Assembly (NCBI GenBank): GCA_027064785.1
Contig: JAMOPE010000399.1
Coordinates: 1-6,882, forward strand
Source: Geobacteraceae bacterium
GTDB taxonomy: Bacteria > Desulfobacterota > Desulfuromonadia > Desulfuromonadales > Geopsychrobacteraceae
Length of the DNA stretch: 6,882 nt
Reading direction: 5' to 3'
A model generated the notes under the pieces. The model searched no databases. It was not told the origin of the DNA and saw only the letters and a program-made list of their open reading frames with translations. Shown here piece by piece: positions 1 to 6,400 of the stretch (within the stretch, counting starts at the first letter, position 1; each line of letters opens with the position of its first letter). Position numbers and translations under genes: made by a program.

Positions 1-652
1 CAAGAATCGCCGAATTGGCAAATAACGCATAGCAAACGGGGCTAAGCCACTGGGCGACACGTAACTTGCGCACACAGTCGGCCTCATCGGAGAAATCGAG
101 ATTGACCTGCGTCCCGGCAGTCTGCTTCATCATCTGCTGCCCCATATCGCCACGAGTGAGCATATACGGACCCATAATTCCGTAGCGAGGTTTCGGCAAC
201 CAGTCAATTTTTTCAAGCGGGGTGAAAGGATGAACACCCAAACCAAGGAAAGCCAGTCCCAGGTCGTGTCCAACAGCAACAATATGCTGGCGGTAGCGAT
301 TTAAATCGCGCCAGCTACAGGCGATATCACAGCAGAACTTTCCCGACAGTTCCAGTTGTCCTCCAGGTTCGAGGGTCACGGAGGAGCGCTTCCCCTGCAG
401 CCCAATCAGGTTTTCCCCTTCGAACATTCCCTCCCAGCCACCGATACCGTCAAGCTTTGCCAGCAGTTCACGAGTCCGGGCATAATCGACCGCTTCACCC
501 GTTTGCCGGTCGACAACCAGCTTTTCTGTCTCCAGCCCAACCCCCCAATCCATTTTCGGCCGTGCTCCCCGAAGAAGAAAATCACTGAGCTGCTGGCGAT
601 TCTCGATACGTTGAGAACCAGCCATCACGGCTAAATCGGGATGGGGTGACAT
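1..652 (-). CDS. gshA: Glutamate-cysteine ligase, plant type (GCS2 family), C-terminus outside the window
   Basis: This gene encodes the first enzyme of glutathione synthesis, which joins L-glutamate and L-cysteine into gamma-glutamylcysteine using ATP in the cytoplasm. The minus strand is open from an ATG at 652 to the window edge (217 codons, no stop). Visible landmarks are GLETEKLVV (residues 39-47), matching the EHEKF-type nucleotide/Mg motif of plant enzymes; TLEPGGQLELSG (93-104); and TQVNLDFSDEAD (181-192) followed by RKLRV and ALFANS. All are typical of the plant/proteobacterial branch rather than the E. coli-type GshA; the related EgtA is less likely. Family members are usually about 430-460 residues, so roughly half is missing. 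The start is supported by GAAAGGG at 664-658, five bases upstream. The gene begins 30 bases after the aminotransferase stop with no terminator between, so both probably share one mRNA and the upstream attenuator. Confidence 0.9.
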   Translation of the reverse strand, partial: MSPHPDLAVMAGSQRIENRQQLSDFLLRGARPKMDWGVGLETEKLVVDRQTGEAVDYARTRELLAKLDGIGGWEGMFEGENLIGLQGKRSSVTLEPGGQLELSGKFCCDIACSWRDLNRYRQHIVAVGHDLGLAFLGLGVHPFTPLEKIDWLPKPRYGIMGPYMLTRGDMGQQMMKQTAGTQVNLDFSDEADCVRKLRVAQWLSPVCYALFANSAIL

Positions 653-682
653 AAGAACCCTTTCGGATGAAATATCCAGTGA

Positions 683-1987
683 TCAGGAATTCAAATAAGC
701 CGTTACTGCGTCGGCAATTGTCCTGAAAATCTTAGTAAATTCTTTCTCGTCCTGTTCCAGCAAAGTAATCCGGAAGCCCCGTTCATCGGTACAAAAGGAA
801 GAGATCGGAACAACACAAATCCCCGTTGAGGCGAGGAGGTAATAGACAAAACGTTTATCACTCAAGGTTCCCGGTTGAGCTACCAGATCTTCAACCATGC
901 TGCAAATCTGGCTATTTTCGATTGGTAACGTTTGGGTGTTATTTAAGCGGCCCGGCTCAAAAACAACACTCATATAAAAAGCGCCGTTGGTGCGGTTAAC
1001 TTTGAGGCCCGGGACTTGCTTCAGCATATCATAGGCAATATTGGAATATGCTTCGTAGCGATTACTCCGCTGCTCGAGATATCTGGGGTACTCCGGGTGG
1101 CTGAGAATGGGTGGAATCGCCTTTTGCGGCAGGGTTGTTGAGCAAACCTCAACCATCTTGGAATTGAGAATACTTTCGATGTAACTATTGAACATCTCGT
1201 CTTTGTCGGCGTTATAAACCTCTATCCAGCCACAACGTGCCCCCGGCCAGGGGATCTCTTTACTGATTCCCTTCATCGCGATGGCTGGAAGATCACCGAC
1301 CAGATCGGAGATCGGTCTTGTCACCGTGCCGTTGTAGCAAAGGTTATGATAGATCTCATCACAAATCAGAAACAGATCGTATTCCTTACAAATATCGATA
1401 ATTTCTTTTAAAATCCGTTCGGGATAAACAGCACCTGTCGGGTTATCGGGGTTGATAATCAGAATCCCCGAAATGGCCGGATTATATTTCACCGATTGTC
1501 GCAGATCATCCATGTCTGGATACCAGTGGTTGTCGGGATCAAGACGATAGGTGACCGGTTTCTGACCGGCGTGGGCTCCTTCTGCCGAAGAGTGAGTCGA
1601 ATAGGTCGGAGAGGGGCCGATGACTCTGGATTCCCGCTTCAGCAGACCGTAGACTTTCTGAATCGCATCACCCAGCCCGTTGAAGAAAATAATATCTTCA
1701 GCCGTTATCTGCGCCTTGCCACGCTTATTGGTCTGGTCGGCAAGAAACTGACGGGTTTCCAGCAATCCCTTGGTGGCGCAATACCCGTAAGAGCAATCTT
1801 TCATCGTCAGACCGGAAACGATCTCCTTGATCCACAGAGGAATTTCTTCCCCCTTGGCGACAGGATCACCGATATTTTCCATATTGGTTTTCAAGCCAAG
1901 ACGATTCAGTTCTTCAGCAATCGTCACAATAGCGCGAATTTCGTAGGTCAACTCACCGGCACCGATATGAACTATGTTGTTCCGCAT
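683..1987 (-). CDS. Class I/II PLP-dependent aminotransferase, probably alanine aminotransferase-like
   Basis: This is a 434-residue fold-type I pyridoxal-phosphate transaminase acting in the cytoplasm. Seen in the protein: GDP (40-42); YGYCATKG near the substrate pocket (67-74); NPDNPTG (179-185); CDEIY with the PLP-contacting Asp210 and Tyr213; the Schiff-base lysine in ISKEIPWPGARCGW (Lys243); and the carboxylate-binding Arg406 in GFRITLL. The C-terminal part, with a long stretch before LLASTGICVVPISSF, resembles the LEETGICVVPGSGF region of alanine aminotransferases. Alanine + 2-oxoglutarate to pyruvate + glutamate is therefore the best guess, but an aspartate or broader-specificity enzyme cannot be excluded. 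The frame stays open upstream to a TTG at 2101, but ATG 1987 is chosen because GGGGAG (1999-1994) lies six bases upstream and family-like sequence starts there. It is the first structural gene behind an alanine-rich leader peptide and terminator, which supports the alanine assignment. gshA follows after 30 bases. Confidence 0.85.
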   Translation of the reverse strand: MRNNIVHIGAGELTYEIRAIVTIAEELNRLGLKTNMENIGDPVAKGEEIPLWIKEIVSGLTMKDCSYGYCATKGLLETRQFLADQTNKRGKAQITAEDIIFFNGLGDAIQKVYGLLKRESRVIGPSPTYSTHSSAEGAHAGQKPVTYRLDPDNHWYPDMDDLRQSVKYNPAISGILIINPDNPTGAVYPERILKEIIDICKEYDLFLICDEIYHNLCYNGTVTRPISDLVGDLPAIAMKGISKEIPWPGARCGWIEVYNADKDEMFNSYIESILNSKMVEVCSTTLPQKAIPPILSHPEYPRYLEQRSNRYEAYSNIAYDMLKQVPGLKVNRTNGAFYMSVVFEPGRLNNTQTLPIENSQICSMVEDLVAQPGTLSDKRFVYYLLASTGICVVPISSFCTDERGFRITLLEQDEKEFTKIFRTIADAVTAYLNS

Positions 1988-1993
1988 TTTTTG

Positions 1994-1999
1994 CTCCCC
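1994..1999 (-). promoter_or_regulatory. Ribosome binding site that fixes the aminotransferase start
   Basis: On the minus strand GGGGAG lies six bases before ATG 1987. It is a strong purine-rich Shine-Dalgarno match. It favours the 434-residue protein over the 472-residue reading that would begin with TTG inside the T-tract of the attenuator terminator. Confidence 0.75.
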
Positions 2000-2026
2000 A
2001 AAGAAATCGTTCGTTCTCTGATATTC

Positions 2027-2040
2027 TAGAAAATTTTCTA
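2027..2040. repeat. Perfect 14-bp palindrome TAGAAAATTTTCTA
   Basis: This symmetrical AT-rich sequence lies about 40 bases before the aminotransferase ATG and downstream of the attenuator. It could be an operator for a dimeric regulator or a chance AT palindrome. It is too short and too compact to form a stable RNA hairpin. Confidence 0.35.
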
Positions 2041-2061
2041 TCCGACAAAACTGACTATCAT

Positions 2062-2084
2062 ATTCAAGGACAAATAACTTGAAT
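2062..2084 (-). repeat. Inverted repeat in the 5' untranslated region downstream of the attenuator
   Basis: ATTCAAG and CTTGAAT form a 7-bp inverted repeat around a 9-base loop, between the terminator and the aminotransferase start. It would form a modest hairpin in the read-through mRNA. No T-tract follows, so it is not a terminator, and no function is assigned. Confidence 0.4.
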
Positions 2085-2099
2085 CGTATTGCGTGAACC

Positions 2100-2131
2100 A
2101 AAAAAAGGCCATGGACGTTGTGTCCATGGCC
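2100..2131 (-). terminator. Rho-independent terminator acting as the attenuator of the aminotransferase operon
   Basis: On the minus strand GGCCATGGAC (2131-2122), loop ACAAC, and GTCCATGGCC (2116-2107) form a perfect 10-bp stem followed by seven T's (2106-2100). An A-U pair and a G-U pair can extend the base of the stem. It lies 35 bases after the stop of the alanine-rich leader peptide and 113 bases before the aminotransferase start, so it sits inside the transcript of that gene rather than at the end of an ordinary gene. The transporter stop is about 220 bases upstream, and a strong promoter lies between them. This placement makes it a conditional terminator rather than the end of the transporter unit, although it could also stop read-through from the transporter. 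Confidence 0.92.
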
Positions 2132-2182
2132 TCAGGTTGTCTTTTCTATACCCGTGCAGTTTCACCCTAAGGGTGATGGACA
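2121..2182 (-). promoter_or_regulatory. Predicted antiterminator pairing of the attenuator
   Basis: Two minus-strand segments can pair and exclude the terminator. TGTCCAT (2182-2176) pairs with ATGGACA (2127-2121). CCTTAGG (2172-2166) pairs with CCTGAGG (2136-2130), with one G-U. A small internal loop separates the two helices. The right arm includes the whole 5' half of the terminator stem, so the two folds are mutually exclusive. The left arm overlaps the leader stop codon (2169-2167). A ribosome that reaches the stop would cover this arm and let the terminator form, while one stalled on the earlier alanine codons would leave it free. A competing 15-base hairpin (TCACCC-TTA-GGGTGA, 2176-2162) can hide part of the left arm. 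The pairing was found by eye and no folding energies were computed. Confidence 0.7.
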
Positions 2183-2247
2183 ATTATCAGGCTGATGGTT
2201 GCCGCCTGAATCGCTCGGGTTGCCGCTGCTGCACTGTGATGAAACAT
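2167..2247 (-). CDS. Alanine-rich leader peptide (26 residues) of an attenuator
   Basis: This short frame runs from ATG 2247 to TAG 2167. It begins MFHHSAAAATRAIQAA and ends SLIIVHHP. Seven of 26 codons are alanine: four consecutive (codons 6-9, GCA GCA GCG GCA), then 12, 15 and 16. AGGA (2259-2256) lies eight bases upstream of the ATG, and a sigma70-type promoter places the start of transcription about 30 bases before it. The stop codon lies within the antiterminator left arm, and the terminator follows 35 bases later. The peptide is unlikely to work as a protein; translating it would report the level of charged tRNA-Ala. Thr and Ile codons 10, 13, 17 and 18 could contribute. The Ile-Ile-Val codons 21-23 lie too close to the antiterminator arm for a stall there to leave it free. 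The exact peptide family is not recognised. Confidence 0.8.
   Translation of the reverse strand: MFHHSAAAATRAIQAATISLIIVHHP
2187..2209 (-). promoter_or_regulatory. Upstream hairpin within the leader peptide coding region
   Basis: On the minus strand TCAGGC (2209-2204) can pair with GCCTGA (2192-2187) around an 11-base loop that contains alanine codon 16 and part of codon 15. It sits just before the antiterminator left arm. It may act as the pause or protector hairpin (region 1:2) of an attenuator, although it does not itself include the left arm at 2182-2166. Confidence 0.45.
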
Positions 2248-2255
2248 ATAATAAA

Positions 2256-2259
2256 TCCT
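2256..2259 (-). promoter_or_regulatory. Ribosome binding site of the leader peptide
   Basis: AGGA on the minus strand lies eight bases before ATG 2247, a normal Shine-Dalgarno distance. It is the main evidence besides position that the short leader frame is translated. Confidence 0.65.
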
Positions 2260-2283
2260 GTTTGAAAAATAATGTCCGCCTGA

Positions 2284-2311
2284 ATTATCACAAAGAGAAT
2301 AATTGTGTCAA
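2284..2311 (-). promoter_or_regulatory. Sigma70-type promoter of the leader/aminotransferase/gshA operon
   Basis: The minus strand has a consensus -35 box TTGACA (2311-2306), a 16-base spacer and the -10 box GATAAT (2289-2284), preceded by an extended -10 TG (TGTGATAAT). Transcription should start near 2277. That gives a leader RNA of about 175-180 bases up to the terminator, a usual size for an amino-acid attenuator. An inverted repeat, AATTAT (2283-2288) and ATAATT (2299-2304), overlaps the promoter and could bind a regulator, but it is short and AT-rich. Confidence 0.8.
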
Positions 2312-2349
2312 ATATTTTAGAGCCTTCACCCCCGCCCGGCTATAATTTT

Positions 2350-3255
2350 CTACAAAAACACCATTAAGATACTCAATGTCACGACACTGACGAGAGTTGA
2401 AACGACCACCACAGAAGTGACAAATTCGGGGACGATGTCATTTTCTTTTGCAATAATCGAAACGAGAATTGCCACGGGCATCGCTGCCTGCAAGACTCCC
2501 GCAGTGTTTTCAATCTGTGGCAACCCAAAAGGGAGCGCAACCAGTAACGCCAGTCCCGGAACCAGGATCAATCTGAGAGAAGAAGCGGTAAATACATCCC
2601 GGGTCAAATGGATTTTCCCCTGTTCCAGCAACTGCAATCCCAAAGCAAACAACATCACCGGGATCATCGCTCCAGCAAGAAGACCAATCATCCGATCAAG
2701 CAGCAATGGAACTTCGACAGAACCGCTTGAAACAAAAATTGCCGGGACAGTCGCCCAGACCGCCGGAGTTTTCAATACTTTCCAGACAGCACCACGACTC
2801 CCACCGTGAGCCCAGCCGGCAACACCGATACAAACAATAAAAGCAACAGTATTAATTGCAACGAAATAGATCGTTGCCGCCGGCAAAGCAATGTCTCCTA
2901 AGCGGAACTGAATGATTGCCAGACCAAAATTCCCGACATTACCAAACGACGCAATCATAATAAATGCGGCGATCATCTGCTTAGACTTTCCCATCATCCA
3001 GCCGAGAATTCCAGCGGCAACCACAGCCAGTAGGTGGGTTACGATGATAAAGGTCAACATCCGGCTGACACTTGTCAACGGGACTTCAGCCATACTGATC
3101 GAACGGAAAATAAACGCGGGGACAAAAACGTAGTAAGCAATTCGGGTCAGAGTTTTCGCTTCAAGGTCCAGCTTCTTCCCCAGCAGCGCTCCAAGCAGAA
3201 CAATCCCGAAAACCGGGAGGATGACATTGAAGAACACCTGAAACAGCTCAGCCAT
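2350..3255 (-). CDS. AEC-family (auxin efflux carrier-like) membrane transporter
   Basis: This is a 301-residue, strongly hydrophobic inner-membrane protein of the Mem_trans/AEC family, which includes bacterial malate or other carboxylate permeases and plant auxin carriers. About ten membrane segments are visible, near residues 4-26, 36-54, 67-88, 94-116, 124-148, 161-178, 186-208, 223-244, 252-269 and 277-300. The family-like FGNVGNFGL stretch (104-112) lies in the fourth. Helices 1-5 and 6-10 are separated by a short polar loop (HGGSRGAVWK), in keeping with a two-times-five repeat. The length is normal for the family and the gene looks intact. CAAGAG five bases upstream of ATG 3255 is a modest ribosome site. 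The substrate cannot be read from the sequence. PFOR upstream and an aminotransferase downstream make a small organic acid plausible, but that is inference. It lies between two terminators and ahead of a separate promoter, so it may be its own transcription unit. Confidence 0.85.
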   Translation of the reverse strand: MAELFQVFFNVILPVFGIVLLGALLGKKLDLEAKTLTRIAYYVFVPAFIFRSISMAEVPLTSVSRMLTFIIVTHLLAVVAAGILGWMMGKSKQMIAAFIMIASFGNVGNFGLAIIQFRLGDIALPAATIYFVAINTVAFIVCIGVAGWAHGGSRGAVWKVLKTPAVWATVPAIFVSSGSVEVPLLLDRMIGLLAGAMIPVMLFALGLQLLEQGKIHLTRDVFTASSLRLILVPGLALLVALPFGLPQIENTAGVLQAAMPVAILVSIIAKENDIVPEFVTSVVVVSTLVSVVTLSILMVFL

Positions 3256-3350
3256 AAAAACTCTTGAAGTAAAAAGTGACTCGGGAACAGGCAGTCTATG
3301 AAAAACAGAGGCGATTTACCAGAAACTTATTATTTTGCTCAAAAACAAAA

Positions 3351-3383
3351 AAAGGCTCCCGACACTTAGGTATCGGGAGCCTT
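3351..3383 (-). terminator. Rho-independent terminator of the pyruvate:ferredoxin oxidoreductase gene
   Basis: On the minus strand AAGGCTCCCGA (3383-3373) pairs with TCGGGAGCCTT (3362-3352) around a 10-base loop. The run of T's that follows (3353-3347, then GTTTTTG) completes a strong intrinsic terminator. It starts 28 bases after the PFOR stop codon, which separates PFOR from the transporter. No convincing promoter for the transporter was found in the remaining 90 bases before its start; only weak hexamers are present. Confidence 0.93.
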
Positions 3384-3411
3384 CGTTAGAGCAGCTGATA
3401 ACTAAATCAAC

Positions 3412-6400
3412 TTATTTATCGCCATCAAATTCCATTGCTGCCAACTTCTTGTACATATCGTAACGATCAGCAGTCAGCTTATTGGCTTCACCCATAAGCG
3501 TCTCGGCAACTTCAGGGTTGATCTTCTTAAGAACCTTGTAACGGTTCTGTTGCATTGCATAATCTGCAAAGGAAATGGTCGGATCCTTGCTTTCAAGCTG
3601 CAATGGATTCTTTCCTTCAGCAGCACGGCGTGGATCGTAGCGGAACAGCTGCCAGTGACCCGAAGCAACAGCTTGCTTACAGCCTTCAACCGCACTATCC
3701 ATTGCAATCCCGTGAGCGATACAGTGGGTGTAAGCAATGATCAGAGATGGACCATCATAAGCATCAGCTTCAATGAACGCCTTAACCGCCTGTGCCGGGT
3801 TGGCCAGTGACACCTTGGCAACATAAATATTGCCGTAGGACATAGCGATCATCCCCAAGTCTTTCTTCGGTTGTGTCTTGCCACCAGCAGCAAATAGAGC
3901 AACGGCTCCAAGCGGTGTTGACTTGGATGCCTGACCACCGGTATTAGAATAAACTTCGGTATCCAGAACCAAAACATTGACGTTTTCACCGGAAGCCAGA
4001 ACATGATCAAGACCACCGTAGCCGATGTCATAGGCCCAGCCGTCACCACCGTGAATCCAGACCGATTTATTGACAAGATAATCAAGATTTACCAGCATTG
4101 GCTTGGCTGTATCATCAGAACATTTCTCGATAACTGCTCGCAGATCAGCAACCCTTGCGCGCTGTTCTTCGATAGCTGCCTGACTATCCTGAGCCACTGC
4201 AAGAATTTGTTGCTTCAGTTCGGCCTTACCCTGACATGCGGGGCACTCACAAGCGATATTCTTTTCCAGTAACTCCCGGACATAGGCGGTACGCTTATCA
4301 ACCGCAAGCCGCATACCAAATCCGAATTCGGCATTATCCTCAAACAGCGAGTTACTCCACGCCGGGCCAAGACCATCTTTACGCTTAGTCCAAGGTGTTG
4401 TCGGTAGGTTACCACCGTAGATAGATGAACATCCGGTCGCATTAGCAACCAGCATCCGGTCACCAAACAACTGAGAGCACAGCTTGACGAACGGAGTCTC
4501 ACCACAACCAGAACAGGCACCGGAGAACTCGAACATTGGCGGCAACAACTGACTGCCCTTGAGAGTACCACGGTTAATCAATGCCGGATCGGTATCTGGG
4601 AGGTTGAGGAAAAACTCAAAGTTTGCAGCTTCAGCTTCACGCAACGGAGCCTGGAAGGTCATGTTGATAGCTTTACGGCCTTCCTCTGTCTTGCTCTTGG
4701 CAGGACAGTTGTAAACACAGGCACCACAACCGGTACAATCTTCTGGAGCAACCTGTAAAGTGTAGACCTTACCTTCAAGCCCTTTGCCTTTAGCTGCGCA
4801 TGATTTGTAGGTCTCTGGAGCACCATCAAGCTCGGCTTCATCGTAAATCTTCATCCGAATAGCGGCATGCGGACAAACGAAAGAGCAGATACCACACTGG
4901 ATACAGGTCTCTTTTTCCCAGACCGGGATATTAACGGCAATATTTCGTTTTTCAACTGCAGCAGTTCCCGTGGGGAAAGTTCCATCTGGCGGCATTGCTG
5001 ACAGGGGCAATTCATGGCCAACGCCATCAATGATTGGCCCAAGGGTTTTCTTAACCATATCGGGATAACCATCCCATTGCCCGATTTTCATTTCGATCGT
5101 ACTGTCAGCTGTTGCTGGGACAACAACTTCGCTGATTTGAGCAAGACCCTCGTCGACAGCTTGCTTGTTCATGCTGACAACCTTTTCGCCCGCTTTACCA
5201 TACGACTTAACAACAGCATTCTTGATCTGCTTGACCGCTTCCTCTTCTGGAATAATCCCGGAAATTTTGAAGAATGCTGTCTGCATAATCACGTTGATAC
5301 GTGGACCAAGACCAATCTTCTCACCCAGATGGACACCATCAATAACAAAAAATTTCAGTTTTTTATCAATGATTTGTTGTTGAACCATCCTGGGAAGGTG
5401 TCCCCAGATTTCGTCTTTGTTATAGGGGGCGTTAAGAAGGAAAGTTGCACCCTCTTTTGCGTTTCTGAGCAGGTCATACTTTTCCATAAAGGAGAAGTTA
5501 TGGCAGGCAACAAAGTCAGCTTGGGAAATTAGATAAGTCGTTTTGATCGCCTGCTTGCCAAAACGCAGGTGAGAGGTTGTCATGCTGCCAGCTTTTTTGG
5601 AATCGTAAACAAAATAAGCCTGGACGTTGTTATCGGTACTTTCACCGATAATTTTGATCGAGTTTTTATTGGCACCAACGGTCCCGTCAGAACCAAGACC
5701 AAAGAACATTGCAGCATAACCATCAAAAGGAACCTGGAAGTTCGGGTCGAAATCGAGACTTTCGTTCATGACATCATCAGTGAAGCCGATAATGAAGTGA
5801 TTCTTTGGCTTGTCTGCTGCCAAGTTATCAAGAACACCCTTACACATTCCGGCATTAAACTCGAAAGAACCAAGGCCGTAACGTCCACCAACAATATTGG
5901 GATAACCGACAAAGCTAGTCAGTTTATCGGCCATTCCTTCACCAATCGCGGTCCGCACTGCCTGATAGAGAGGCTCACCGATAGAACCCGGTTCTTTAGT
6001 GCGGTCGAGAACGGCAATTTGCTTAACAGATGCAGGGACAGCCTTGCAGAACTGTTCAATCGGGAATGGCAGGAACAGGCGGATCTTAATCAGGCCAACC
6101 TTTTCACCTTGAGCAACCAGATAGTTGACGGTTTCTTCCATCGCTTCACAACCGGAACCCATCATCACCACAATGCGCTCTGCATCGGGAGCACCAACAT
6201 AGTCGACCAGATTGTACTGCCGACCAACCCGCTTGGCGAACTTGTCCATCTGAGCCTGCACGATCTCGGCAACCAGAACATAATGAGAATTGACCGACTC
6301 ACGTCCCTGGAAGTAGACATCGGGGTTCTGCGAAGAACCGCGGAGTTGAGGATGGTCGGGAGACAAACCACGCTGCTGATGGGCCTTAACCAGCTCATCA

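Noticed and set aside
356..634. 92-residue plus-strand open frame
   Set aside because: The minus strand here encodes the conserved GLETEKLVV and TLEPGGQLELSG parts of glutamate-cysteine ligase, so the plus frame is a shadow.
1496..2029. 177-residue plus-strand open frame
   Set aside because: It is antisense to the aminotransferase N-terminal half and its leader. The predicted protein shows no family features, and the minus strand carries clear PLP-enzyme motifs.
1988..2101. N-terminal extension of the aminotransferase from a TTG at 2101
   Set aside because: The TTG overlaps the T-tract of the attenuator terminator and has no ribosome site. The strong GGGGAG upstream of ATG 1987 and the family-like sequence after it fix the shorter start.
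2167..2247. Histidine or branched-chain sensing by the leader peptide
   Set aside because: There are only two His-His pairs. The second, like the Ile-Ile-Val cluster, lies where a stalled ribosome would cover the antiterminator arm. Alanine codons are the most frequent and best placed, though a minor Thr/Ile contribution cannot be excluded.
2316..2345. Possible terminator after the transporter (AGCC and GGCT around a GC-rich loop)
   Set aside because: The stem is only 4-5 bp with a 13-base loop and no T-run directly after it. It is too weak to call, and it overlaps the start of the promoter region.
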